Shown one piece after another: positions 1 to 7,899 of a stretch of DNA of 64,000 nt; positions within the stretch are counted from its first letter, which is position 1, and the number at the start of each line of letters is the position of its first letter. The DNA comes from BOG-1184 sp049514575 (lineage in GTDB: Bacteria > Fibrobacterota > Chitinivibrionia > Chitinivibrionales > Chitinispirillaceae). The notes beneath the pieces are model-generated. The model was not told the DNA's origin, ran no database searches, and saw only the letters and a program-made list of their open reading frames with translations. Position numbers and translations under genes: made by a program. The stretch covers positions 54,711-118,710 of the forward strand of contig JBEKUX010000009.1 in assembly GCA_049514575.1 (NCBI GenBank), read 5' to 3'.

Positions 1-151
1 GGTAACAGTCCGGGTTATGCGGAATGCCGGGCTGCAGAAGTGTTTCATCGGTTTTCCCCTGCCAGGGCCTCCTGGTGCGGTGCGGTGAAACAAGTATCCA
101 CTCGTCGAGAAGAGGATTGTAACGGCGGTGAGGGTGTTCGGCAAGGTTCAT
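1..151 (-). CDS. galT: Galactose-1-phosphate uridylyltransferase, N-terminal fragment (runs off the window)
   Basis: Only the first 50 codons are present; the gene continues to the left of base 1. The start is an ATG read on the minus strand at 151-149, preceded by AAGGAG about 11 nt upstream. The translation begins MNLAEHPHRRYNPL and continues with EWILVSPHRTRRPWQG and PDCY, the characteristic N-terminus of GalT of the HIT superfamily (Leloir pathway: UDP-glucose plus galactose-1-phosphate to UDP-galactose plus glucose-1-phosphate). The fragment ends before the zinc-binding and HPH catalytic motifs, so activity cannot be judged. It diverges from the ATP synthase operon across a 217-base intergenic region. 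Confidence 0.85.
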   Translation of the reverse strand, partial: MNLAEHPHRRYNPLLDEWILVSPHRTRRPWQGKTDETLLQPGIPHNPDCY

Positions 152-182
152 TAATTATGCAACTCCTTTTTGAAAAACCACC

Positions 183-199
183 TAGTGATAAAATACACA
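183..199 (-). promoter_or_regulatory. Promoter-like motif upstream of galT
   Basis: On the minus strand this reads TGTGTATTTTATCACTA, about 30 nt upstream of the galT start codon. Close variants occur upstream of the BrkB-type gene, pyrF, dusB, mnmG and the TolB-like gene at 40769. Its position suggests a -10/initiator region; I see no convincing -35. This is inference from recurrence and position only. Confidence 0.35.
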
Positions 200-259
200 A
201 AAAGCCGACAGCATTAAAAACCATTTCAACGTTGCTCGCCTTATTTTTCAATAAAAACA

Positions 260-288
260 TTGCAGGAATACGGTTCGAAAATTATAAT
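260..288 (+). promoter_or_regulatory. Candidate promoter of the ATP synthase operon
   Basis: A perfect TATAAT lies at 283-288. TTGCAG at 260-265 sits 17 nt upstream and is a poor match to a -35. It is the only strong sigma70-type -10 in the gap before atpZ and leaves a leader of roughly 75 nt. Confidence 0.45.
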
Positions 289-368
289 CACTCTCCTTCC
301 TGGCGCGGCATAAGGAAGGCCGCGTGCCCGGAAATTAATTTTAATTAACCCTCAACAGGACAGCGGGC

Positions 369-623
369 ATGGGTGACAAAAAATTGCCTGAGCTACAAAA
401 GGGCTCACACCTGAGCCGGGACCTGCTGTGGCTTTCGACGCTCGGCATCAATCTGGTACTTGCCAGCGCTGCAGGTGTTGTCATAGGGTATTATCTTGAT
501 AAGTGGCTGAAGACACCGCCGGTCCTGACGATTGTTTTTTTCTGTATCGGCACCTTTGCAGGGTTCAGACAGATTTACAAAGACGTGCGGAAACTGGGAA
601 GCGACAATGAACGGAAAGAATAA
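369..623 (+). CDS. atpZ: AtpZ/AtpI-family small membrane protein of the ATP synthase operon
   Basis: 84 residues with two predicted membrane helices (about 21-43 and 49-67) separated by the short polar stretch YYLDKWLKTPP, and a charged C-terminus. This is the layout of AtpZ/AtpI-family proteins, which are usually the first products of atp operons and have been linked to assembly of the c-ring or to Mg uptake. It is followed by a second AtpI-like gene overlapping it by 17 nt, so the operon encodes a Z/I pair. Assignment rests on size, topology and context rather than on any catalytic residue. Confidence 0.75.
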   Translation: MGDKKLPELQKGSHLSRDLLWLSTLGINLVLASAAGVVIGYYLDKWLKTPPVLTIVFFCIGTFAGFRQIYKDVRKLGSDNERKE

Positions 624-978
624 AATTCCTGCGCGATTATCGGCAGGTTTTGCAATCGTGATGCTGGCGGCCATAGTCCTGTTGCGGCGGCCGGGTGCCG
701 CACACGTTGTTACCGGAATCGTGTGGGGGATGGTTGTTGCACTTCTAGGTCTGTTGATATACTATATAGTGATTCCGCGGCCAGGTGTACAGGTTAAAAG
801 TTTTATACGTGGCTATCTGCCGGGCGCGCTCCTGCGATATGTGATCATGATCTGTGCTTTTTGCGCCGTGGTGTTCTGGCTTAAAATCAACGCGGTCGGC
901 GTTCTGCTCGGCGCCTTTGCGGGAATGATGACCGCGACCTTCATTTCCCTTAACAAAATGCGACATCCGGAGGCGTGA
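607..978 (+). CDS. atpI: ATP synthase subunit I-like membrane protein
   Basis: 123 residues starting at ATG 607, just after a purine-rich GGGAAG. The frame is open further upstream, but that stretch overlaps atpZ and adds no plausible sequence. Four hydrophobic segments are visible (about 12-27, 33-53, 72-90, 94-113). AtpI proteins are accessory assembly factors for the c-ring, not part of the catalytic enzyme. The gene sits between atpZ and atpB and its stop codon lies 6 nt before the preferred atpB ATG. Sequence conservation in this family is low, so the name depends on position and topology. Confidence 0.65.
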   Translation: MNGKNKIPARLSAGFAIVMLAAIVLLRRPGAAHVVTGIVWGMVVALLGLLIYYIVIPRPGVQVKSFIRGYLPGALLRYVIMICAFCAVVFWLKINAVGVLLGAFAGMMTATFISLNKMRHPEA

Positions 979-983
979 ACGAC

Positions 984-1727
984 ATGTCCAGCGGCACCAT
1001 GGAATTCGAAAGCATAGGGTGGCATATCCCTCATGTTCCCACCACGCTCTTTTTTGCGTGGATCGTATGGGCGGTTCTTATCGTCATGTCCATCGTCGTT
1101 GCTAAACGCGCCAAACTCATCCCCGGGGGTCCGCAGGTCATTTTCGAGATGCTCATCGAATATATCTGCGGCCTTGCCGACGAGCTCATAGGCCCGGAAG
1201 CGCGGAAATTCTATCCGCTCTTCATCGGCCTTTTTTTCTTTATATTAATAAGCAATCTTATCGGGTTCATTCCCGGCCTTGTATCGCCGACCTCTGACCC
1301 GAACCTGACGTTCGGACTGGCCATCATGGTCTTTTTATATTTCATATTCATCGGTTTCAAATATAACGGCATCGGCTACCTCAGGCAGTTCAAAGGCCCG
1401 AAACTGCCGTGGTTCATGTTTCCAATTTCAATTTTGATCTCCCTTACCGAAATCATTTCGTTCTTTACCCGGCCGTTTTCGCTTGGCCTTCGTCTTTTCT
1501 GCAATATTTTTTCCAAAGAGCTCTTTCTCGGGATACTCGCCTGGCTTATCATGCAATTTATTTTTACCCCGGTGTTTTTCAATAAGGCGCTTTCGATAGG
1601 AATGCTGGTTTTCATGCGGCCGGCGATTATTCTCCTTGGATTTATCATTGCGTTCATTCAGGCGCTGGTGTTTATGGTCCTTTCGATGTCGTACATCGCC
1701 GGCGCCGTCTCTATGGAAGAACATTAA
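984..1727 (+). CDS. atpB: ATP synthase F0 subunit a
   Basis: 247 residues, polytopic, the proton-channel stator subunit of F0. The hallmark is SLGLRLFCNIFSKE around residues 166-179: its arginine corresponds to the essential Arg210 of the E. coli protein that faces the c-ring carboxylate. The ISNLIGFIPG segment near residue 90-98 is also typical. A GTG at 975 could extend the protein by three residues, but the GGAGG at 969-973 is only one base from it and ten from the ATG at 984, so I chose 984. It lies between atpI and atpE in the standard order. Confidence 0.95.
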   Translation: MSSGTMEFESIGWHIPHVPTTLFFAWIVWAVLIVMSIVVAKRAKLIPGGPQVIFEMLIEYICGLADELIGPEARKFYPLFIGLFFFILISNLIGFIPGLVSPTSDPNLTFGLAIMVFLYFIFIGFKYNGIGYLRQFKGPKLPWFMFPISILISLTEIISFFTRPFSLGLRLFCNIFSKELFLGILAWLIMQFIFTPVFFNKALSIGMLVFMRPAIILLGFIIAFIQALVFMVLSMSYIAGAVSMEEH

Positions 1728-1753
1728 CAACCAACTTGTAACGGAGGAGTCTC

Positions 1754-2104
1754 ATGACTAAAAAAGTACTGGTTCAGCTCTTCGTGCTTCTGGGGGCTGC
1801 GGCGGTCTGCGCGGCGGAAACCGTGACACCGGGCGGCATGGCCGCGGCGACCTATTTCGGCAACACGCTTCTTGCGTCGGGTATCGGCGTGGGCATTGCG
1901 GCCGGCGGGTGCGGCATCGGCATGGGTCTGGTGATCGCGAGCGCCCTGCAGGGTATTGCGCGTCAGCCGGAACTGCAATCAAAGCTGCAGATGAACATGC
2001 TGCTCGGGTTTGCGCTCATCGAAGCGCAGGTGCTGTACGCGCTTTTCCTGGCCATTATTTTTATTTTCGCGAACCCGTTTGCCGCAAAAGTGGTCGGCGG
2101 CTGA
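1754..2104 (+). CDS. atpE: ATP synthase F0 subunit c, with N-terminal extension
   Basis: 116 residues, against about 75-90 for most c subunits. The first 21 residues look like a cleavable or extra membrane leader (MTKKVLVQLF, then a hydrophobic run ending VCAAE). The core hairpin follows: a glycine-rich helix (GIGVGIAAGGCGIGMG), the polar loop ARQPE at about 70-73, and a second helix with ion-binding Glu90 in FALIEAQVLYAL. The glutamine of Na+-binding c subunits (GxGQG) is methionine here and the residue after Glu90 is alanine rather than serine, which points to proton coupling. A strong GGAGGAG precedes the ATG. Confidence 0.93.
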   Translation: MTKKVLVQLFVLLGAAAVCAAETVTPGGMAAATYFGNTLLASGIGVGIAAGGCGIGMGLVIASALQGIARQPELQSKLQMNMLLGFALIEAQVLYALFLAIIFIFANPFAAKVVGG

Positions 2105-2155
2105 AGATCTTTTCGACAGCCGGCGCTGTCGTTTTCCAATGCCGAGAGGAGTACA

Positions 2156-2653
2156 ATGCCTGAAATCAATTGGCAAATAATGCTGTCACAGGTCATGACC
2201 TTCCTGATCGCGCTTGCCGTGGTGTGGAAGTTCGGCTGGAAGCCGCTCACGCAGTTCATCCGCGACCGCCAGGAAAAGGTGAAGAAGACGCTTGACGATG
2301 CGGAAAATTCCCGGCAGTCGATCGCGAGGCTGGAAGCCGAGTACCGGGCGAAGCTCGAACAGATCGAGCGGAAATCGGCCGAGCTCATTGCGGCCGCGCG
2401 GCAGGATGCCGGCCGGGCGAAAGATGAAATCATGCGCGCGGCCCAGACTGAAGCCATGGAACTGCGGAAAAAGGCGCACGAACAGCTCGAAGCTGACCGC
2501 CGCCAGCTCATGGCGGAAATGCGCTCCGAGATTGTCGGGCTTTCCATGGCGATCGCCGAAAAGGCGCTGCACGAACCGCTCCCGGAATCGATACAAGACC
2601 GGAAATTCAAGGATATCCTTCAGGGGTTGAAAGGAACGCGGAAACCGTCATGA
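2156..2653 (+). CDS. atpF: ATP synthase F0 subunit b
   Basis: 165 residues. One N-terminal membrane helix (about 5-25), then KPLTQFIRDRQEKVKKTLDDAE, a conserved-type junction, and a long charged, Ala/Glu/Arg-rich helix to about residue 145 that would form the peripheral stalk dimer. The length and layout match a standard bacterial b subunit. Only one b gene is present, so the stalk is probably a homodimer. The stop overlaps the atpH start as ATGA, which suggests translational coupling. Confidence 0.93.
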   Translation: MPEINWQIMLSQVMTFLIALAVVWKFGWKPLTQFIRDRQEKVKKTLDDAENSRQSIARLEAEYRAKLEQIERKSAELIAAARQDAGRAKDEIMRAAQTEAMELRKKAHEQLEADRRQLMAEMRSEIVGLSMAIAEKALHEPLPESIQDRKFKDILQGLKGTRKPS

Positions 2654-3186
2654 AGAGCGGAGGCCCCTTTGCCCGGGAATATGCCCGTGTGCTTGACGAC
2701 CTGGCTCCAGCCGAGCGGAAAGCCGTACAGTCCTATTTCCGCCGGCTCGGGGACTCCCTGGGGCAGATAAAAAACTTTCTGGATCATCCGGTCATTCCTG
2801 ATTCCGAAAAGCTGCGTTCCCTTGAAGCAATAGCGCCGCAGCGGTTCAGCCCTCTTATGGAGCGTATCCTGGGCGATATCATTAAACGGAAGAAGACCTT
2901 TCTTTTTGCCGCCATTGCCGATGAAATGGAACGTCGGTCGGACGAGGCGCAGAACATCCATTCCGTGGTGGTCACCAGTGGGGCGGAGCTCGCCGAACAC
3001 CTGCGGACAACCCTCACCGAACAGCTGAAAAAGTACTGTGCGGGCGGGGTAAAGGTGCGGTTCGCGGTGGACAGCGCGCTTATCGCCGGCTTCTGCATAA
3101 AGATAGGCGATACGGTTATTGACAATTCAATAATGACGGACCTCGAACATATCCGTCGGGAACTTATGACGGTTGCTTCAACATAA
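2650..3186 (+). CDS. atpH: ATP synthase F1 subunit delta
   Basis: 178 residues, a normal length for the delta/OSCP subunit that joins the peripheral stalk to the top of the alpha-beta hexamer. The N-terminal helical part begins FAREYARVLDDLAPAE. The C-terminal part carries GGVKVRFAVDSALIAGFCIKIGDTVIDNSI, close to the family signature GG-x-IGD-x-xxD. It overlaps atpF by four bases and is followed 45 nt later by atpA, which has its own Shine-Dalgarno. Confidence 0.92.
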   Translation: MKSGGPFAREYARVLDDLAPAERKAVQSYFRRLGDSLGQIKNFLDHPVIPDSEKLRSLEAIAPQRFSPLMERILGDIIKRKKTFLFAAIADEMERRSDEAQNIHSVVVTSGAELAEHLRTTLTEQLKKYCAGGVKVRFAVDSALIAGFCIKIGDTVIDNSIMTDLEHIRRELMTVAST

Positions 3187-3231
3187 GCGACCGTCAGACC
3201 ATTTTTCAAACAGGTACAAAGGACGGCGAGC

Positions 3232-4743
3232 ATGGCAATTGATTCGTCACAGATCACCGGCATCTTGCGCGAAACGCTGAAAAGCTACGAGACAAAACTT
3301 GATTTGAGGGAAACCGGCTACGTCATGCAGATCGGCGACGGCATCGCGCGGGTATACGGTCTCGACCGGGCGGTGTACGGCGAGCTCGTAAGTTTTCCGC
3401 ACGAGGTCTTCGGCATGGTGCTCAATCTTGAAAACGACAGCGTCGGCTGCATTCTTTTTGGCGACGCCGTCAAAATCAAAGAGGGCGACGAGGTGAGCAG
3501 GACGGGGCGCGTCATGGCCGTTCCCGTCGGTGAAGCGCTCCTGGGCAGGGTCGTCAACCCGCTCGGCGAACCGCTTGACGGCAAAGGCGACATCAAGGCA
3601 AAAACCACGCGGCCGATCGAGGTGATCGCGCCCGGCGTCATGGAGCGCCAGCCGGTCAAGGAGCCGCTGCAGACCGGCATCAAGGCGATCGATTCCATGA
3701 TTCCGATCGGCCGCGGCCAGCGCGAGCTCATCATCGGCGACCGCCAGATCGGCAAGACCGCGATCGTGGTCGACACCATCATCAACCAGAAAAACGAGGC
3801 CCGCAGGCCGATCTGTATTTATGTGGCGGTCGGACAGAAGCAGTCAACGGTCGCGCAGATCGTCGATATTTTCGCCCGGCACAACGCGCTCGAATACACG
3901 GTCGTGGTCTCGTGCACCGCAAGTGACGCAGCGTCGCTGCAGTACATCGCGCCCTATGCCGGCTGCGCTATCGGTGAAGAATTCATGTGGCAGGGAAAAG
4001 ATGTCCTTGTCGTGTACGACGACCTCACCCGGCATGCACAGGCTTACCGCCAGCTTTCACTTCTGCTCCGCCGGCCGCCGGGCCGCGAGGCGTATCCGGG
4101 CGACGTGTTCTATCTCCACTCGCGTCTGCTCGAACGCGCGTGTAAATTATCGGAGAAAAACGGTTCGGGATCGCTTACCGCCCTGCCGATCATTGAAACG
4201 CAGGCCGGCGATATTTCGGCGTATATTCCGACCAATGTCATCTCGATCACGGACGGCCAGATTTTCCTGGAGCGCGGGCTCTTTTTCACGGGCCAGCGGC
4301 CAGCCATCAACAGCGGCCTCTCGGTGTCGCGCGTCGGCGGCAACGCCCAGATCAAGGCCATGCGCCAGGTTGCGGGCCGCGTCCGCCTCGACCTTGCCCA
4401 GTACCGCGAGCTTGCGGCATTCGCGCAGTTCGCGTCGGAACTCGACAGCCACTCCCAGACCCAGCTGGCACGGGGCGAACGCCTCATGGAACTCCTGAAA
4501 CAGGACCAGTATCAGCCGCTTTCCGTGGAGATCCAGATCGCGATCATTTTCGCTGGAGTCAATGGTTTTATCGACGACGTGGCGATACCAAACATCCGCC
4601 GGTGGGAAACCGATTATATCGCCTACCTTAGCGGGAAACAGTCTGGTCTGCTCGCCGATATAAAGAGCAAGAAACAGATTGACGACGGTATCAAGGCGCG
4701 GCTGGAAGAAGCGATAAAGGAATTTAAGGGAAAGAAGGCTTAA
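3232..4743 (+). CDS. atpA: ATP synthase F1 subunit alpha
   Basis: 503 residues, full length. The P-loop GDRQIGKT lies at 169-176, as expected for alpha, which binds but does not hydrolyse nucleotide. LVVYDDLTRHAQAYRQLSLLLRRPPGREAYPGDVFYLHSRLLERA is the near-invariant family stretch (shown here only by its start, DDLTRHA, and its end, HSRLLERA, near 263-304). It forms the non-catalytic part of the hexamer with AtpD. It is separated from atpG by 125 nt that contain a palindromic element, an unusual interruption in an otherwise tight operon. Confidence 0.97.
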   Translation: MAIDSSQITGILRETLKSYETKLDLRETGYVMQIGDGIARVYGLDRAVYGELVSFPHEVFGMVLNLENDSVGCILFGDAVKIKEGDEVSRTGRVMAVPVGEALLGRVVNPLGEPLDGKGDIKAKTTRPIEVIAPGVMERQPVKEPLQTGIKAIDSMIPIGRGQRELIIGDRQIGKTAIVVDTIINQKNEARRPICIYVAVGQKQSTVAQIVDIFARHNALEYTVVVSCTASDAASLQYIAPYAGCAIGEEFMWQGKDVLVVYDDLTRHAQAYRQLSLLLRRPPGREAYPGDVFYLHSRLLERACKLSEKNGSGSLTALPIIETQAGDISAYIPTNVISITDGQIFLERGLFFTGQRPAINSGLSVSRVGGNAQIKAMRQVAGRVRLDLAQYRELAAFAQFASELDSHSQTQLARGERLMELLKQDQYQPLSVEIQIAIIFAGVNGFIDDVAIPNIRRWETDYIAYLSGKQSGLLADIKSKKQIDDGIKARLEEAIKEFKGKKA

Positions 4744-4752
4744 GAATTAGGA

Positions 4753-4851
4753 GGACCTCACTCCATCACCTCGCCTGCCGATAGCAGGCACCCCTCTTCC
4801 CCTCTACCTGGGGAGAGGGGAGGAAGGGCCGGGGAAGAAGAGATGAGGTCC
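4753..4851. repeat. GC-rich palindromic element between atpA and atpG
   Basis: The element is bounded by an 8-base inverted repeat, GGACCTCA at 4753-4760 and TGAGGTCC at 4844-4851. Inside are a small hairpin (CCTGC-CGATA-GCAGG, 4774-4788) and a long C-rich/G-rich near-palindrome (about 4791-4828) with arms around TTCCCCTCT and GGAGAGGGGA. No reading frame is evident. It looks like a small dispersed palindromic (REP or MITE-like) sequence. A hairpin here could act as an mRNA processing or attenuation point between alpha and gamma, which is inference. Confidence 0.7.
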
Positions 4852-4868
4852 GGAAGAAAGAATAATAC

Positions 4869-5774
4869 ATGCCCTCGTTAGCTGAATTGAGAAAAAAAAT
4901 AAAAGGGATCTCGTCGACGCGGCAGATCACCAAGGCCATGAAGATGGTGGCGGGCGCGCGGTTCTCCCGGGCCGCGCGGCAGATGAACGATGCCCGTTAT
5001 TTTGAGGCGGAAATCGGAAAACTGCTGTCCGATTTTTTACTCATTGCCGGCCGACCACGCAGTAGATTCGCATCCCTCTGCAGCGCACCCGCGAGCGCGA
5101 ATTCCGGCGCAGACGCACGCCGGGGAAAAGCCGGGATCATTGTTGTCGCAGCCGACAAGGGGCTGTGCGGCGATTTCAACAACAGCATTCTGCGCGAAGC
5201 TGACGGTTACTGCAAAAAAAACGGTGACCGTGTCGCCGTGCTCGTTGCTGTCGGCCGGAAGGCGGCGGAACATTATAAAAACTCATCGATATCGCGTAAA
5301 ATAATCCACCAGCAGTTTTTTAACCGGTTCGACTTCAGCACCGCCGATGCAATAGGTCAAGAAGTCGTAAAACTTTCCTTTGAAGAAAACCTGAGCGAAT
5401 ACACCGTGGTACACAGTCATTTCAAATCCATGATCAAACAGCAGCTGACCGTGACAAGGCTTCTGCCGTTTGACGCCACCGTCACGGCAGCGGCTCCCCG
5501 TGACAATCTGGTCCGGTGTACCATGACCGAACCGTCCGAAGAGGAGGCAATGCTGCAGGCGCTGCTGCCGATGTATATAAAAGCAAAACTGTACGGCATA
5601 CTGCGCGACTCGTTTACCGCAGAACTTACGGCGCGCATGCGCGCCATGGACAACGCAACGCGCAACGCCGGGTCGCTCATCGATTCCATAACGCTCGAAA
5701 TGAACAAGGTCCGGCAGTCGGTAATAACCAGAGAAATAGCGGAAATCATTGCAACCAATGAGGTGGTAAAATAA
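4869..5774 (+). CDS. atpG: ATP synthase F1 subunit gamma
   Basis: 301 residues, slightly longer than the roughly 285 of E. coli. The N-terminus LAELRKKIKGISSTRQITKAMKMVA and the C-terminal ARMRAMDNATRNAGSLI region form the coiled-coil shaft that turns inside the hexamer; both are highly conserved here. The central Rossmann-like domain includes VVAADKGLCGDFN near residue 94-106. The stretch around 58-85 (alanine/arginine-rich, poorly conserved) accounts for the extra length. The last base of the stop codon is the first base of the atpD ATG. No clear Shine-Dalgarno is seen before its ATG. Confidence 0.95.
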   Translation: MPSLAELRKKIKGISSTRQITKAMKMVAGARFSRAARQMNDARYFEAEIGKLLSDFLLIAGRPRSRFASLCSAPASANSGADARRGKAGIIVVAADKGLCGDFNNSILREADGYCKKNGDRVAVLVAVGRKAAEHYKNSSISRKIIHQQFFNRFDFSTADAIGQEVVKLSFEENLSEYTVVHSHFKSMIKQQLTVTRLLPFDATVTAAAPRDNLVRCTMTEPSEEEAMLQALLPMYIKAKLYGILRDSFTAELTARMRAMDNATRNAGSLIDSITLEMNKVRQSVITREIAEIIATNEVVK

Positions 5775-7174
5775 TGAGCACAGGAACCATTACCCAGATT
5801 TTCGGCCAGGTCGTCGACGTCGAATTCCCGCAAAGCGAAATGCCTCTTATTTACAACGCGCTCACGGTTGACAAGGGCACCGGCGGAGAGCACTCGTCCA
5901 TCATCCTCGAAGTCATGCAGCACATGGGCGGCAACACGGCACGAGCCATCGTTCTCGGCCCGCCCGAAGGGTTGAGCCGCGGTCTTCCGGTCGTCGACAC
6001 CGGAAAGCCCATTTCGGTGCCGGTTGGCAAGGCGTGCCTCGGGCGGCTTATGGATTACGCGGGTCGGCCCATCGACTACAAGGGCGAGATCTCATCGGAA
6101 ATCATGCTGCCCATCCACCGCGACCCGCCCGGGTTTCTCGACCAGGAGACACGGTCGCAGGTGTTCGAAACCGGCATCAAGGTCATCGACCTGCTCGCCC
6201 CTTTCAAGAAAGGCGGCAAGATCGGCCTTTTCGGCGGCGCGGGCGTTGGCAAGACCGTGGTCATCATGGAACTCATCCACAACGTGGCCAAGCACCACGG
6301 CGGCGTATCGGTGTTTGCCGGCGTGGGCGAGCGTACTCGCGAGGGAAACGACCTGTACCTTGACATGGCGCAATCGAAAGTCATCGACAAAACCGTGCTG
6401 GTCTTCGGCCAGATGAACGAACCTCCTGGCTCGCGCCTGCGCGTGGCGCTTACCGGGCTCACCCAGGCCGAATATTTTCGCGACACCGAAAACCAGGACG
6501 TGCTGCTTTTTGTGGACAACATTTTCCGCTATGTACTGGCCGGCGCCGAAGTCTCGGCGCTCCTTGGCCGCCTGCCGTCGGCCGTAGGATATCAGCCGAC
6601 GCTCGGCACCGAAATGGGCGAACTGCAGGAACGCATCGTATCGACCAAAAACGGCTCCATCACGAGCGTTCAGGCGATTTACGTGCCGGCCGACGACATC
6701 ACCGACCCGGGCGTCGCGACCGCGTTCGGCCACCTCGACGCCTCGATCGTGCTTTCGCGCAAGATCGTCGACATCGGCATCTATCCGGCGGTCGACCCGC
6801 TCGAGTCTTCGTCGAAAATGCTTGACAAAGTCGTGGTGGGCGAGGAGCACTATTCGGTGGCGCGCAGCGTGCAGAGCATCCTGCAGCGCTACAAAGATCT
6901 GCAGGACATCATCGCGATCCTGGGCGTCGAGGAGCTTTCGGACGAAGACAAGCTCATCGTGGCGCGTGCCCGTAAAATCCAGAAATTTTTCTCTCAGCCG
7001 TTCTCGGTCGCCGAGACCTTTACCGGCATCAAGGGGGCGTATGTCTCTCTTCAGGATACGATAAAGGGGTTCAGTGAAATCGTGGAAGGCAAGCACGACA
7101 GCGTCCCGGAACAGGCCTTCTTCACGGCAGGACCGATCGAAGAGGTCGTGCAGAAGGCGCGGGAGCTTGCCTGA
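5774..7174 (+). CDS. atpD: ATP synthase F1 subunit beta
   Basis: 466 residues, full length, the catalytic subunit. The P-loop GGAGVGKT is at 154-161, followed by VVIMELIHNVA; GERTREGNDLY with the catalytic glutamate comes next, then LLFVDNIFRY (Walker B region) and the SAVGYQPTL segment. All expected residues for ATP synthesis appear intact. The gene is very GC-rich compared with the right end of the window. The start overlaps the atpG stop by one base and its own stop overlaps the atpC start by one base, so atpG-D-C are probably translationally coupled. Confidence 0.97.
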   Translation: MSTGTITQIFGQVVDVEFPQSEMPLIYNALTVDKGTGGEHSSIILEVMQHMGGNTARAIVLGPPEGLSRGLPVVDTGKPISVPVGKACLGRLMDYAGRPIDYKGEISSEIMLPIHRDPPGFLDQETRSQVFETGIKVIDLLAPFKKGGKIGLFGGAGVGKTVVIMELIHNVAKHHGGVSVFAGVGERTREGNDLYLDMAQSKVIDKTVLVFGQMNEPPGSRLRVALTGLTQAEYFRDTENQDVLLFVDNIFRYVLAGAEVSALLGRLPSAVGYQPTLGTEMGELQERIVSTKNGSITSVQAIYVPADDITDPGVATAFGHLDASIVLSRKIVDIGIYPAVDPLESSSKMLDKVVVGEEHYSVARSVQSILQRYKDLQDIIAILGVEELSDEDKLIVARARKIQKFFSQPFSVAETFTGIKGAYVSLQDTIKGFSEIVEGKHDSVPEQAFFTAGPIEEVVQKARELA

Positions 7175-7431
7175 TGAAGACAATGCCCTACGAAATCGTT
7201 ACCCCGGAGCGGGTCTATCTGCGGGATGAAGCGGAGTTCATCGTGGCACCGGGTTTCGAGGGCGAGCTCGGAATACTCCCCGGCCACACGCGGCTGCTTG
7301 CCCGGCTCGTTCCGGGAAAAGTTCGTCTTGTCAAGGGAACCGAAACCAAACGATTCGTTATTGCCGATGGCTTCATCCATATAGAACCGAACGGGGTGAA
7401 GATATTCACCCCGGAAATCAAACCATCGTAA
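7174..7431 (+). CDS. atpC: ATP synthase F1 subunit epsilon, lacking the C-terminal helical domain
   Basis: 85 residues against about 130-140 for the common bacterial form. Present is the N-terminal beta-sandwich: YEIVTPERVYLRDEAEFIVAPGFEGELGILPGHTRLLARL is recognisable by VTPE near the start and GELGILPGHT at about 30-39. The protein stops after VKIFTPEIKPS, so the two-helix C-terminal domain that inhibits ATP hydrolysis in many bacteria is missing. Short epsilon subunits are known, for instance in Chlorobium. No frameshifted remnant of the missing domain is visible downstream, so this looks like a natural short form. Confidence 0.9.
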   Translation: MKTMPYEIVTPERVYLRDEAEFIVAPGFEGELGILPGHTRLLARLVPGKVRLVKGTETKRFVIADGFIHIEPNGVKIFTPEIKPS

Positions 7432-7492
7432 AAAAAATATCGAAATTTTTCCGATTACCAAATTCCCTTTTGAGCACTCCCCGGAAGGTACT

Positions 7493-7874
7493 CTATAAGA
7501 TCTCTTCGGATCGAACGGATTCGGTTGCTGTGGAAAGAAGTGCTCCAAGTACGGAAATTTTGATATGTTTTCTTGATGCGCGACCAGTAGCAATGCCCGT
7601 GTCGGGGTCGAAAAAGAGGTCTCCTTCTTTTTGCTTGATACTGTCTAAACAGGTTTTTCTCGGTCCAGTAAATGCCTCTGTTTCATGATATATGGTATTT
7701 CCCTCGTCAAGGTTAAGTAATCACCTATAGGTCTTAATATCTTCCGGCTGCCATATAGCTGGATCAGTTATCGTTGGCTCGACTGCAAGATTTCGAATCA
7801 AGCCTTTTCTTAAAAGGATAGAGATCAACGAACCCTTCCAGTGATCGAGTGCGTCTCCAAGAAAGTTTTTTCAT
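7493..7874 (-). pseudogene. Broken gene of an unnamed family (frameshift and nonsense codon)
   Basis: Reading the minus strand from an ATG at 7874, an A-run (7866-7871) is one base too long: with five A instead of six the frame would run MKNFLGDALDHWKGSLI. The frame then continues as a convincing protein (LAVEPTITD, IWQPEDIKTYR), hits a TGA at 7723-7721, and goes on through LLNLDEGNTIYHETEAFTG, KQKEGDLFFDPDTGIATG and STATESVRSEEIL to a TAG at 7495-7493. Amino-acid character is coding-like on both sides of each lesion. I cannot name the family. It lies downstream of brnTA and ends close to the atpC stop. Confidence 0.6.
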
Positions 7875-7899
7875 TTAAGCAGCCTACGTGTTCTTTGTG

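Noticed and set aside
40..348. A 102-codon plus-strand reading frame before the ATP synthase operon
   Set aside because: Its first part is antisense to the galT start and its later part overlaps the promoter region; the translation has no family-like features.
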